From Siderastrea siderea (taxonomy: Eukaryota > Cnidaria > Anthozoa > Scleractinia > Rhizangiidae), in assembly GCA_964030785.1 (NCBI GenBank), contig OZ034978.1:2624501-2688500 (forward strand): a stretch of DNA of 64,000 nt, in the 5' to 3' direction. Shown one piece after another: positions 13,701-24,835 of the stretch (position 1 is the first letter of the stretch; every line of letters starts with the position of its first letter). The translations under genes and the position numbers were made by a program. The notes under the pieces were generated by a model, which made no database searches, was not told the origin of the DNA, and saw nothing but the letters and a program-made list of their open reading frames with translations.

Positions 13701-16700
13701 TGCCAAGTTTTGCCAGAAATGACAATGCAAAACACACAAAAGCTTCCACCCTTTGAGAAACTGAACCAGAGTGACTGAAAGCCCAGGAAAAATGTGGCAA
13801 TTATAGGAAATTCTATGGTTTTGGCTTATCCTTGAGGTAAAAGAAAAGTTACCATTTTAGTAAAAATTAGTATATTAATGGGCAAGGGTTTGAACCTCCT
13901 GGCGGAGCCTCCCCGTATAAAACTTTATTGAGTACCTCCCCCGGGCTCTAATTAAAACTGACCCATTCATTGTTTATACAGGCTTTCTACTTTCAAAGCC
14001 GTGGTGAATGTGTTATTGTCTTAAAAGGATCATCCTCAGCAGAAATACACTATTGACAAAAATTCAAAGCTTGTACGTTTTTAATCATGCTAGGCTGCCG
14101 ATACTCCTTTAATGTCAATTCACATGGCATACTGTTTTGTCTTGTATGCTGTTTTGTAGGTCACACGACGTCAATATGTGCGACGTGTGGAGGAGACTCA
14201 GTGTGCTTTGTTGACTGCAGCACTGGGCGGGTCATGAAGAAATACAAACAACCTGGAGAAACATTTTACTGTTTAGCATGGACTACAGTTTGTCTAGACT
14301 CTGACTCTGATAAAAAACACAAAGCAAACCTTGTTGCAGCTGGTGGATCTCAATGTGATATTAAAATAATAGAACCTAATCAGCTAGTCTGCTTTGAAGA
14401 AATTCAAGGTCACAAAGGAGTTTTAGAATGTTTGCTTTTCCACCCTCATCATCCCACTTGGCTACTAAGTGCAGCTGATGATAACACTATAATGATTTGG
14501 GAAATTGGTTTACCAAAAGGAGCTGAATATCAAGGAAAATCAAAGTAAGTATGGTGCACCTAAACCATAATGAATTATAGTACAACACTAAATTTTGGTA
14601 TGCTCCCATTGGTCGAAGTCGATCATGTGATGCAATAGTGTCTCCCCTCAGCAGGCGCCTGTCAGTGCATAGTGCCCGCCTGTGGCAATTTTCACTCAAA
14701 ATTTAGCGTTGTACAATAAAAACAATGAATCCTTCTGTCTCAGGCCCTATGTGTGATAGGTTCCCTTGGAAATTTGATGTTCAAACTTCATGTAATATTT
14801 GTTGTAAACATCAAATTTCCTCAGGCAGCCTATCACACGCTAGTGCCTTCGACAAAAGAACTCTATTGTTTAAATAGGGATTGTGACAGGTTTGCTCTGA
14901 TTGATGATGTAGTGTCATCTTGGAGACCACATTAATTTAAAAAAATAGAAATGCTATACAGGATGCATCCAGGAGGGGGAGTTTGGAGGAATTTGGAAGT
15001 TTATGTAGACCCAAGCTCGCAGGCTACACAAATGCAGTGAACCCAATCTGCAGGCATGCATTTATTTACCAAAGTACTTTGAAGTTCTTCCATCCTTTCT
15101 TGTGTTTGTCCAGCGATAACGAGTTATGTAGTTTCATAGTTCATGGTGCCCTTCTTGTGTAGGAGTTGTGCTTATGCACTGCTCTTTCCTCAACTTAATA
15201 GTTATTATCCTTCCTTCCTCAGACTGTTGTTGACTTTGAAGTCTCGCTCAATAGTGCGACTATTCTCCATTCCTCCTCATGGCAAAGTGGTGGTTGGAGG
15301 CTGTGATGATGGTTGTTATTTGTGGAATCTTTATGATGGCTCATCTGAGAAAGGAGACAAAAATGACCAAATAAGGTAAGTTTAAATCTGATGACCTTAT
15401 TCAACAATTATAAAAAATACAAAATGGCATGCTTGCTTACAAAACCGGTTGCAGGACAAGAAGGAGTTTGGAAGAATTAAGAAGTTAATGTGAATTTGGA
15501 GTCAAAAGTGGTAAATTGGATTTTTCCAGATTACCTTAAGGACGTTCGCGCCAATTGTTTCTGCGCATCCTTACTGCGCACGCAATTCACTTCGTGATGT
15601 CATCCCACGTCATGCGTTAAGCGCGCGCGCTGTTGAAGAAATGTGGAGATATATAGCGCCAGTGGGCACTTTAATATCTATGCACGGGTTTAACTCTCTT
15701 AAATGTTCGGTGACCCCATATTTTCTTTTGATAGATCACTTTCTTTGTCGATAATCTACGTTTTGTGAAAAATTAAAGAAAATCTGTATTGTAGAAGTTT
15801 GATTTTTTTCAACTTTTCTGCCCTCGCATCATCGAATTCTACTATTATTGAAGCTGCACGGTGTTCGTTAAAGTCGATCTTAGAGGTTGAATTTAACTAA
15901 AAGGATGACACCGGTTCAAATTATTTACTTAACAGACCCACTTAAGTAAAATTTGACTAAGAAAGTGGGTCTACAGCGAATCATTTTTAATATTTTTCAA
16001 CTAACAAGCACTGAGGCCATGTCGAGTTACGAGGGCCGATTTGTGAAAATTGGGGTAGTTTTTGACGCGCCTTATTTCGAAAACGAAGTCGGTGACCCCC
16101 CAATTTTTTTCCATTTCTGACATAGGTAACTCATTATCTGACTGTAGCCAAAGTATGAAAAAAATCTGTATTGTAGAAGTTTTTCGCGCGAACGTCCTTA
16201 AGCATTAATATGCAGTTGTTTTCTGTACCATTTATAAGACAACCAAACAAATATTATTTTCCACGAACTCATGTAACATAACCCATGAAAGAGGTCAGTG
16301 TTGTATAAGCAGATAATGGATGGTTTTTAGTCATTTTTTCCTCTTGAAAGCTCACTAATCGTGATCATCATCGTCGTCGTCATCATCATCATCATCATTA
16401 TCATCACCACCACCATTTAAGTCCATTAATTTGCTCCAGGTCACCACATTACAGAAGTATCATAAATTCAACAAATGTTTTACACCATTGACCACCTTTT
16501 GGTTTATTATCACTTGAAGAGTAATTTGGCCAAATGATTTGTCATGTGTGCTTATGGGAATGTAGTTTTAATTTCAGCGACATTTGGCAAGACATTCCTT
16601 GGGTGATGGTAAGCAACATGGCTTAGGGATTGTGGGTAGTTAATAAATAATAACTTTTCTGTTGCAGAACATATTTTGGAAAGTTGGATTTTCCAGGAAA

Positions 16701-19700
16701 AAAGACCATCCCTCTAGACAGTATTGTGTGCCTGTCCAACAACCAAATTGGTAAGGTGAATTATTTCATCTCAATGTTGATTTTTTCAGTTGTTTGCAGT
16801 TACTTGTATCTAACCTTACCCGTGAATCTGACGAACATTTCAACGTGTTTCGTGTGTAAGTCTGTAAGAAAACAGTGTATTCACAAGCGTGGGACAAAGA
16901 AAAAATCAAGTCCAGACAGAAGTCAAGTCTATCCTTTACCGATCCTACATTTTACCTACTTGCATTTGTTGAGGACTCATTTTCAAGGAGGCCAGAACCT
17001 GATCATTCACTAAGAATGCATTGGGATTACTCTTATATCGTTCAAACGGGCTCCGTGTTGACCTCCTCCTCCAACAGCATGTAGTTGCTATAAGGAATGA
17101 TACTGGAGGCATTGCTGGCCGTATACCATGGGGTTTATCATGAACTCTGACATTGTTTTTAACTTAGAGCTAGCCACAAAGTGATGGCAGAAATTTGTGG
17201 AATAGGAATCAACCACAGAGAAGTTGCATAGGACTGGAAATGACAGTACGTTACACATAGAATTAACGGTGGAAGAAAATATTTGGACAGACTAGACGAA
17301 TCTATTCATAGGAGCAACATTGCAAAGCTGCCCTTGTGGGGAAGAGAATAAGGAATTTAAATTGACGGCCACCAGAAGAAGCGTAAATCCATCCAAAAAG
17401 ACAAAAACAATACCAAAAAACAGTTTTCGTAGTTAGTAGTTGATCAAATATGCTGCTTGACATCTGCTATAACGAGAGTTAAAACAGTAAAATATTGTTT
17501 CCTTGGGACCGAGAGACCGTCATAGTGGGAGTTTGTTTCAATCAAGTGTCTGTAACTTTTGCCAAGGACTTAGCTGCTGTCCATAATAGCAGGGTGTCTG
17601 CAAAGCAAGCGTTGACTGTACATTACTTTGTTTTTACATGACCAACATTCTCCTTGTCATGACACATGTACATATCAATACACACTCACTGGGATATTCT
17701 CCCCATAGCTACAAAGAGAGTTGAAGAAGGATGCATCCACATCTGGTATTCACCATCTGAAATGCTTCAGGTAAGGCTTGTGCATGAAAAATAGAACAGA
17801 AATCTCTTAAATAGAAACATTTTGAGCTATTCTGTGGTGAGGCCATGTTCACTCTCATAAGGAGTCTGGACAGCTTCAAAACTGCTGCTCTAAATTTCTG
17901 CAGCAAAAACAAACAAACAAAAAACAAACCAAAAAACAAAAACAAAACAAAAAACTTACCACATACCCTGAACTCCAAGCTGTTCTCCTACATCACTCTT
18001 TTGCATGCACTTACCCTAAAATGACTGAAGTTAATATTAACTCCAACAGCTTTGTTTTTCCCATGAAATATGGAAACATCCTGTGAGCTGCAGATTTTGT
18101 GTGCTGAAACAATGTTGATACGTATATAAATTTTTACAGAAAGCTAACTTTATAAAGACTTCATTGCAGCAAACAGTCAGTACAATAACCATTGCCATTG
18201 CAACAGTGAAATTGTTGTCCATTTTGACTTCAGGTGAAAAAAAAATTAAACAAACCATTGCTACAAAGCATTGCTACTACAAGTCGTGTCCTAAAAACGC
18301 AATATAGACCCCTTTCCTATGAACGTAGTGTCTTATATTTGCACTGTGAGAAATGTAACCCAAGTCACTCGTTAATTGTTCTGAAAAACTGACCTTTTGG
18401 TGTCGTTCGGTCTACAAAAGCATGCGACAGCTGGTTCCCAGGGCCCTGTACTCATTCGAAAGTGTTTAGTTCTGTGTTTAATGGTGTATTTCAGAATGAT
18501 TTTACAATAGCATACAAACTACCCTGGAGGCGAACTGAAGTCCCGTTTTTGAAGTTCGACTTTGTTCCAGGTATGTGACCTCTTCCAACACTGTTAGTTG
18601 ATTCCCCATGCTCTGGTTCATATAAGACCTGAATCTGAAATGCTACTTACTACACTCCACCGACAGGCCATATAATAACTGTGGTCATTTTATTGGGCTG
18701 GTAGCATTAATGGGGTAGTTTTAAATCACAGCCAACAAAAAGGAATCAGCCACAGAGAGAGGTGATGGAGGAAGGGAGCATAAAATTAGAAGGCAAAATA
18801 CTGTAACTTTGTAACCAAAATGGTTATCAAATGCAGAATAACAGATAGTTTTGACTTTTTCCTTTGTCAATTTTTGTTTGCTTACCATGCCCCCCCCCCC
18901 CCCCTCTCCCCCTCCAAAGACAAACGTAGCGTTAATATTTGGATGTCTCTAGTAATTCTGGGAAGTAACAATCCTGCTAATGTAACTGCCTCCAAAAACC
19001 AAACCCCTGACAAAATTGACTGTCTGACCAGTTTTGGTGATTTTGCAAAAATTTCACTAAGGGAAAGATAGCAGTTTTCAACGCTTCAGAAACAAAGCAA
19101 CATTCCTGAAAACAGACCAGGCTTGATAAAAGAAATTTGTTCATTTATTGATCCATCTACTACTTGACTGATGTTTTATAGGCAAGATGAACGTTTATTC
19201 GTTTGTCTCACGATGGAATCGCTTTGAGTTGTTGATCGCGACGTTTCGACTGCAATACTGCTAGTCTTCATCAGGCGATGAGGTCAATTGTTTACCTGTC
19301 GCTATTTATGCAAACTAAGGTGTGCAGTGTAATATTGTACAAGAACATTGAAAAACTTTAAACTTACAATTCCTGCGATAGGATGTACCCATTTTTCTTG
19401 TTCAAGGGTAAATTTTGATAGTAGAAATTGTTGACCTACCAAACAATTGCGAACATCGCCAAAGTTTGTTGCCACAATAAAAAGTTGCCTTAAGGTACTC
19501 ACATGTTTTAGCTGTGTGAAAGTAACTGCTCCTTGAAAGTTACGTCCCATTAGGCCTGGTTACTTCGGAAATTAACGAGGACCAGTACTTCAGAGACTCT
19601 AGACTACAGTTAATTTATTAGGACACATCTTTAGATGTACTTATGGATGCTGTTTGTTTCAGCTTGTTCGGTACTGTTAGCTGGGGATGATGCAGGATCT

Positions 19701-20369
19701 GTCTGGCTTTATGATGCAGATTCCCGTTTATTAGAGAAGAAAAGTAAAGACATTCAAATCCACAAACCGGCACAGGTAATGATACTTTAACCTATATCAC
19801 AGCAATTTTGGTCAGTTGTCGAAAGTCTGTTTGATTTGATTTTAGCGTGTGGTACAGTGCGACTAAGAAAACCGTGAACACTAAGAACTATTTTTGGAAT
19901 GTCCATTGTGCCGCGACAATTCAGACGCGAGATTAGACCATTAGAGAAAACCACAGACCACCGCTTGCGGTTTATTTATTCGTATCTGATTGGTTTTCTT
20001 CCCCAACACAGTAAACATTGCATGATTCCACCGTAAGTTCTATTATCAGTTTAACACGTTCTAACCAACCGAAGAAAACATTTCTTAAAACCTAAAAGAG
20101 GACAAAGGTATTATTAGCTGGTGAATAAAACAGGTGATGGATCAGATAAAGGAATGTTGTTTTCAGGTTGTCAAAACAAGCGTTCCGATTTTAGATTATT
20201 TATTTATTATTTATTTGTTCATTTTATTCAGGTTCTTATATGTCCAAATGAGACAACCAAGGTTTTTAACCAAGTCAGTGCAAGTAGTAGTCTGGATTAT
20301 ATTGTGGCTGTTGCTGACACAAATGTAGTGTGCATATGGAAGAGACTGACGATTGAACATTCACATTAA
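2020..20369 (+). CDS. LRWD1: LRWD1/ORCA, leucine-rich repeat and WD repeat protein (complete, 16 exons)
   Basis: Exons: 2020-2102, 4238-4466, 5032-5091, 5836-5892, 6953-7057, 10792-10842, 11047-11137, 12225-12397, 13462-13603, 14160-14544, 15223-15375, 16668-16750, 17709-17770, 18495-18570, 19663-19775, 20232-20369. Every intron is GT..AG and all phases match, giving 666 aa against about 647 in human. N-terminal leucine-rich repeats lie at residues 25-120 (NLENLDLSKNKL, NLENLNVTNNP). A charged linker (about 196-285) carries the NLS-like PPTKKRK and repeated KVKSES. WD40 repeats fill residues 315-666, with VWGCEFEP, ATCGGDSVCFVDC, IMIWEIGLPK, AGDDAGSVWLYDA and the terminal VADTNVVCIWKRL, all close to human LRWD1. 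The protein stabilises the origin recognition complex on heterochromatin and binds repressive histone marks (known for the vertebrate protein). The introns host many MITEs, but none breaks an exon. A possible poly(A) signal AATAAA lies near 20942. Confidence 0.95.
2103..4237 (+). other. LRWD1 intron 1 (2.1 kb)
   Basis: It holds the 105-bp triplicate at 2624-2938, followed by a G-rich stretch (2935-2975). At about 3020-3420 there is a degraded segment with repeated AGGGTAT-type words (atagggtat, gggtattag, gggtactc). It resembles the low-complexity family also seen near 13604 and 53535. No coding signal is convincing. Confidence 0.6.
2624..2938 (+). repeat. Three tandem copies of a 105-bp unit
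   Basis: The word TCTCAATCATGCAA recurs at 2624, 2729 and 2834, exactly 105 bp apart. Each unit runs on through GGAAATAAAGAATTATTG, GAGACAATAGGAACAGTT and CAACCAGGAGAGGTGGCATG. The copies differ at only a few positions, so the expansion looks recent. It lies in LRWD1 intron 1. Confidence 0.9.
6233..6762 (+). mobile_element. LINE 3' end (reverse transcriptase C-terminus) with ATT-repeat tail
   Basis: Codons 6233-6469 read an open frame ending in TGA. They include YNLRKREFVQPRFSSATYGK, HSLRYLGPKLWNDL and GCNLCQE. The GKHSLRYLGPKLWN pattern is typical of the end of the ORF2 reverse-transcriptase polyprotein in CR1/L2/jockey-type LINEs. A 3' UTR follows and ends in (ATT)n at about 6737-6762, as such elements often do. 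It is a 5'-truncated copy in LRWD1 intron 4, on the gene's strand. Confidence 0.8.
7564..10625. mobile_element. Putative 3.06-kb DNA element with about 43-bp terminal inverted repeats
   Basis: The left end (GTGTGGTTCCAGATAATATC, then CTACCACGGAGGGAATT) matches the reverse complement of the right end (GTGTGGTGCCAGAAAATATC, then CCACCACGGAGGGAATT) at about 38 of 43 positions. A C-rich stretch follows inside both ends. The interior has scattered minus-strand open frames (8627-9076 is the longest at 149 aa, also 9060-9335 and 10056-10349), none of which I recognise as a transposase. No clear target duplication is seen. It could also be two separate copies of a short repeat in opposite orientation. 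It fills most of LRWD1 intron 5. Confidence 0.5.
10653..10716 (+). repeat. (GATT)n microsatellite
   Basis: Two GATT-type runs are separated by a short break near 10680, following an AT-rich TATATATATAAATAAA segment. It lies in LRWD1 intron 5, 75 bp before exon 6. Confidence 0.9.
11261..11319. repeat. Perfect 27-bp inverted repeat with a 5-nt loop
   Basis: Arms 11261-11287 (GTGAACAGCCACCCCCTCCC...) and 11293-11319 are perfectly complementary, separated by AAAAA. One arm is C-rich and the other G-rich. It lies in LRWD1 intron 7, 124 bp after the exon 7 donor. In RNA it would form a very stable hairpin. No miRNA family is recognised. Confidence 0.9.
11471..12098. mobile_element. TTAA-flanked MITE (628 bp) in LRWD1 intron 7
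   Basis: TTAA occurs at 11471-11474 and 12095-12098. The left end is TTAAGGTGATTCC and the right end, on the minus strand, TTAAGGTGAGTCC. The interior has GCGCATCCTTTCTGCGCA near the left end and two CGGTGACCCC words. Both motifs recur in the 15536-16201 element, so the two are related. There is no coding capacity. Confidence 0.8.
13604..13945 (-). repeat. Degraded interspersed repeat, related to 52800-52990
   Basis: Words such as GAGGGTCACAAAATTGGCTG, CAAAGTGGAAGAAATGG and TTTTGCCAGAAATGACAA parallel GGGTCACAAAATCTGCTG, CAAAGTGAAAGAGATGG and TTTGGCAGAAAT in 52915-53005. The right edge has GAGTACCTCCCCCGGGCTC, like the GGTACTCCC...CCCGGG ends at 53535-54033. It lies in LRWD1 intron 9 directly after the exon 9 donor. 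Confidence 0.5.
14750..14839. repeat. Short inverted repeat (foldback)
   Basis: GTGTGATAGG plus GGAAATTTGATGTTCAAAC on the left is mirrored by GTAAACATCAAATTTCC plus GCCTATCACAC on the right, with an unpaired spacer of about 18 bp. It lies in LRWD1 intron 10 and is probably a MITE remnant. Confidence 0.65.
15536..16201. mobile_element. TTAA-flanked MITE (666 bp) in LRWD1 intron 11
   Basis: The left end is TTAAGGACGTTCGCGC; the right end on the minus strand reads TTAAGGACGTTCGCGCG, a perfect 16-bp terminal inverted repeat. TTAA duplications lie at 15536-15539 and 16198-16201. The interior is non-coding and carries two CGGTGACCCC words and CTGCGCATCC, shared with the 11471-12098 element. The perfect ends suggest recent insertion. 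Confidence 0.85.
19180..19310. repeat. Possible interspersed repeat (GCGACGTTTCGACTGC motif)
   Basis: The segment GATCGCGACGTTTCGACTGC followed by CTAGTCTTCATCAGGCGATG resembles a conserved block I associate with dispersed repeats in cnidarian genomes. The assignment is from memory only. It is in LRWD1 intron 14. Confidence 0.3.
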
Positions 20370-21763
20370 TGACACAGACTCCCTTCAATCGTGTACGATA
20401 CGGAAAGAACCTTTATTTAAACCAGATAAAAAGATAAATTAGCAAAGTAATACAAGCCAGCTCATAAGAGCAGCTATACGTTCGGTTGCGGTACACGTCC
20501 GTTGCGTTTCTGAGACAAAACCGGGGATTGGGGTGGGGTTAGAGCCCTGAAGGGGCTCGTCTAACATAGTAAGGTTCTTGTTGCACTTAAGTTGAAATTC
20601 AGGTTTCGATGTCACTTTGTTAGTGGTAATATTCACGGTATAAATTCCGCGGAGATTACACCTTCACTTTTGTGCTGGAGTTCCTCCCCCCCCCCCCCTC
20701 CCTTCCACCACGGCAAACAAGAACCAACAGTAAAACAATCTTCAGTTGTTTCTTTAGGAAAAGACTTGAGTCTTCACGAATGAAACAGAACTTGGTGGTT
20801 TCGCTTTTTATTGATGTTATTGATGTTTCGTACGTTAATACACGAGCATGATAGCATAAGACAGGCAATATATTACATTCCTTATAAATTCTGATCCCGT
20901 TTTTGTTAGAAAGCCAACTAAGACAAATTCCACAATAAGAAAATAAACAGATGTATTAAAAGATGTTAAATGAATGGTCTTTGCAGTAGGCTGGCGTTGC
21001 GTTTTGAGATTATAGCTAAGTTAAAATAAATGAAGCATATCATTGTTTAAAAAATTACACATAGTGTAAATTCAAAATTCTTTCTAATGCCGATACTCAA
21101 AAAACTTTTCAAGAGAAAAACTGTCTTTTTCTGGGCTATGTAACTTATTTCTTTAAACAACCAGGCCACGACTGATGTTTCCACACAGCATCATATTGAG
21201 AAAGACAAACGTTGAAATTGTAACTTTCCTATTGAAAAATTTGTATTTGTTCCTTTTACTGGATAAACTATTGTACTCGCAAAGGACCCACCCTACCACA
21301 AAAAGGTGGTGGTCTCTTTTTGTACCTCCTATACCTCGCAGTTAGGCGGTCTCTTGGTCATAAAGCCACTGTCAAGAGTAAACCTTTTTTTACTAGCTAT
21401 GCAAGTCTTGATAACATCCCGTCTCAGTTTTTAAGGCTAATTGTGTCCACGAGATTCAACCAACCTAATTTTTTGTTTTTTGTATGACCCCCCCCCCCCC
21501 CCGCTTACCAAAGGTGGGTCCTTCTCGAGTTCACTTGTTAGCTATTAGATCAAAAACTTGCATGATAAAATAGCTACCTAACACTGCATCAATATCATAA
21601 TGGTGTACCTCTTTTTTTACAAGACCTCGTAATCTCAGAAATCAGAGTACGTGAAATAAAGCCTTATCAAAAACGTTTGCTCTCTTGAAGCATTATTTGG
21701 GTGAGTCTATGTGGGACTCTTAAGGAAGGCGAAGATTTGTTGGAGGTGGAAATTACCAGACTT

Positions 21764-22061
21764 ATAGTACACTCAACAAAATTACTCGTTTCTGATTGGA
21801 CGAGAGGAGTACAATTAATCCCGAATTGTACTCTGTCGGAGTACCTATGTTTCTTTCAAAATGCAGTTTTCTATTTGCAGTTTAGTTGTCAAATCCTGTC
21901 ATTTCTGAGTTGAGTAGATTATACTTTGGAATGTAAATGGTTTTCTTTTTACCAAATAAAGATTTGTTTACCGTGAAACGTGCTTACCAGTGCATGACGA
22001 AGCCACCAAGACGCTCACGCGACAAGGTCTTCAACTATAACGATTTTGTTGAGTGTACTAT
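21764..22061. mobile_element. Mariner-like MITE (about 298 bp), TA-bounded
   Basis: The ends are perfect inverted repeats: ATAGTACACTCAACAAAAT on the left and ATTTTGTTGAGTGTACTAT on the right, with TA at each edge. There is no coding content. A TA duplication would fit Tc1/mariner, but the superfamily is inferred from that alone. Confidence 0.7.
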
Positions 22062-22068
22062 AAATAAA

Positions 22069-22192
22069 AAATCGCACGACCTTTTCGTACAATTAGTGAT
22101 TAATGGATACTCGTAATGTTGTGAAAGTTCTCAAAATTACACGAGCCTTCAGGCCATTGATCACTAATTGTAAGAAAAGGTCGTGCGATTTC
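22069..22192. repeat. Foldback element (about 125 bp)
   Basis: AATCGCACGACCTTTTCGTA plus CAATTAGTGATTAATGG on the left is mirrored by CCATTGATCACTAATTG plus AGAAAAGGTCGTGCGATT on the right. The arms are about 38 bp with one or two mismatches. It abuts the preceding MITE. Confidence 0.75.
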
Positions 22193-22520
22193 CTATACGA
22201 GTAGAAAATTACTCCAAAAAGTTATTCAGAAAATTAGTCCGCTGGAGATGGCGACAGGTTCGACACAGGGAGGGTCAACTGCATATTGCAGACGGACGTT
22301 TTTCCTCGTATCCAGCAATCTCTTCCCCAGAGCCCGTGCGCATTTAAGGCCAGCGGGATCGAAATGCTGACCAAAATAAATGCGGCCTCTGGAACGAGAT
22401 TGCGTATCCAGAGCCTACGAGCTGTTGGCTCAGCGGTGGGGTCGTACGTGACCATTTAAAAAAGCCGCGTAGCTCTGGGGACGACAATGCTGTGAATTGA
22501 AACGTACTAGTATTCTCCAA

Positions 22521-22831
22521 CCTCGTCCCCAGGGCCTTCTCGTTTAAAATGGCGGGTCGGAGAAACCCCTGGCCAAGGCTGCTGAAATATTCCAAGAATC
22601 GCGGAGCATTTTATCACGTGACACATTAAATGGCTTTTTCGGAGGTTGTTTCCAACGTATGGCGACCCTGTTTGTTTTCCGCAATCGGAAACCGTTGTTC
22701 AAACGAAACGAAGACATTACGTTGTGTTTACGTGACGAAATTCGAACGATTTTTGGAGCCACTTTGGCGCCTTGGCCAGGGGTTTCTCCGATCCGCCATT
22801 TTGAACGAGGAGAAGGCCCTGAGGACAAGGA
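22521..22831. repeat. Inverted repeat with about 65-bp imperfect arms
   Basis: The left arm (CCTCGTCCCCAGGGCCTTCT, AAATGGCGG, CGGAGAAACCCCTGGCCAAG) is mirrored at 22765-22831 (CTTGGCCAGGGGTTTCTCCG, CCGCCATTTTG, GAAGGCCCTGAGGACAAGG). It is a MITE or foldback remnant. Open frames crossing it are probably spurious. Confidence 0.75.
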
Positions 22832-24835
22832 TGAGTATTATCCTCTGCACTCAAACCGGTCGCATACTCGTTGCCAATCCCTACTTATTGTTATCCAAGC
22901 TTCAGGAAGACACTCGTGATGAACGAGGTCAAAGTTCAATCCTTCGAGGTCAAACAAACTGCGTGTGCCATTTTCCTCCCGTCTCGGATAGTTTTGCGAG
23001 AAGCGCGCACGCTCAGAAGTCGCCTGCACAGAAACTCGACGCTCGGGATACGAAAAGGAAAGAGAAAATAAGAAGGGACTATAAACTAAGCGACAGCGAT
23101 GCGAGGAAATTGGTTATCTCAATATTCGCAGAATAATTGTTTTTCAAAACAAGCAATGTTTTATGGCCCGTCAATGCACACACTCGTCTAGTTTCCATGA
23201 GGCAGGCGAATGAGGCATCCTCTTGTTTTCAACTGTCATGGAATTTTAGCGATTGTTTCCCAGGTTTCTGTATCGTTTATTTACTCTGATAAAATAAGAC
23301 AACTGCGTTTAGTTGAGGTCATCATGAACGTCCCTAGAAAATGGAAGTTTATTTTCGTTATTTAACGGCTTTATGAAGCGAAACTAAAAATTTACAACAT
23401 TGTCGTTATTGCATGTGCTTAATAGATGTACAGTTTCTGGGAATCAGTAATATATTGACTGTGTAGGAAACGTGATTTTCTATCCTCTTAGTGTCACTTG
23501 TGTTATCATTTTTTCGACACTAAAAAACTCTCCAAATCCCGATTGCGCGTTTTGAACGGGCGCTGCATTTCACTCCATTTTGGTTTATTTTGTTTTCGTC
23601 GATCTTTTCAGGCAAGGGTGATCATTTTGTCGTTTAAAATATTCATTTTTTAAAGTTGCATTTTGCAACGATTTAATAAGCGCTAGCTTTTGAATGACTT
23701 GAAATACGTCTCTCTCAACCCAACTCGTTCTGTCAAATGCAACATACGTGCAACGCGGAAATAACACGATTTTTGCAAATAGTCGGTTGGTGTACGTGAA
23801 AGAGTACTTGTGGATGTGTCTGAACCATGAGGCACGCGACGTTGCGCGGTCCCAGTCCGTCCTAAAAAGCAGTCACATTTTTATACATTGTGTAGTTACT
23901 GACTAATCTGCTTTCACTCAGATGTTGACAGATCAATCTCGTACAATGAACACGGGAATAGTGGGGAAGGGCGACAAGAAAGGATGCGATGAGAGGGCAC
24001 CCAACGCAGCATAATAGTTTTGCCCTGTTCAGTAAGAAAACAGCTGTTTTCAATTGAGTGTCGAGAGTAATTTGCGTTTTCTTTGGTTTTGTTTCACTAT
24101 GCTCTGTGACTGGTTCAACAACTCGCGGCAAATAAAACCAAAATCAACTGTAACTTGCACGGGTTTTCCCGCGCTTGGTGCCGGTTATATGTACTTACTT
24201 CGAGTTCTGATTGGTTCATTAGGTAATTTGCGTCCGCTGTGATTGGCCAGTTTAATTATTTTGGTTTTAGTTTTACGACACTCAATGGAAAGCCGCTCTA
24301 TAGGAGTAACGTGTGTTTTCCCGTTACATTTATATTAGCAAGAGACTGATCATTCGATTCAATCTCGACAGCGGTGGAACCGGTATAATGACACTTTTTC
24401 ATTCTGTTACGCAAGCTGCGTGACTTCTCCACAGGCTCCTCTCTTCTCACAAGGGAGAGCAAGAATAGAAGGAGCTTGGGAATGATCGCAAAAAGCAGTA
24501 GAGAGCTTGGTAACGACGCAAGGCGGAGTTAGTGGTTGAGCCACTGGGCACGAGGTAGCACAAGCTGTCAGCCGTGAGCATCTGTAAGCGTAACAAAACA
24601 CAGGAGCAGTTGACCTTTTCCTTCGCCTTTCCGCAACGTAACCAAGTTCTGCCACATGTGAACTCCCGTTAAACAATTCACCAAACACAGAAGTTACGCC
24701 AGGTTGCTTGGTACTTGATCCCATTTACCAAGGACTTTGTGGTCCCTTTACTTTCCAACACACCTCACGTATTCGTGACTACTTCCAAGATGGCATTCAA
24801 CCTTGCTGCTTATAGGAGCAGGGTGATTTCTTACA

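Larger units (their letters stand above)
20370..24835. other. Intergenic region between convergent LRWD1 and SMG6
   Basis: It contains the 3' UTRs of both genes and several inverted-repeat elements (21764-22061, 22069-22192, 22521-22831). A weaker pair, AGGACCCACC at 21283 and its complement GGTGGGTCCT near 21513, also bounds a candidate element. Poly-C runs lie near 20687 and 21489. Open frames such as 22630-23136 cross the 22521-22831 foldback and look like chance. No gene is supported. Confidence 0.65.

Noticed and set aside
22630..23136. 168-aa plus-strand open frame in the LRWD1-SMG6 gap
   Set aside because: It crosses the arm of a foldback repeat, has no recognised domain, and no splice or context support.
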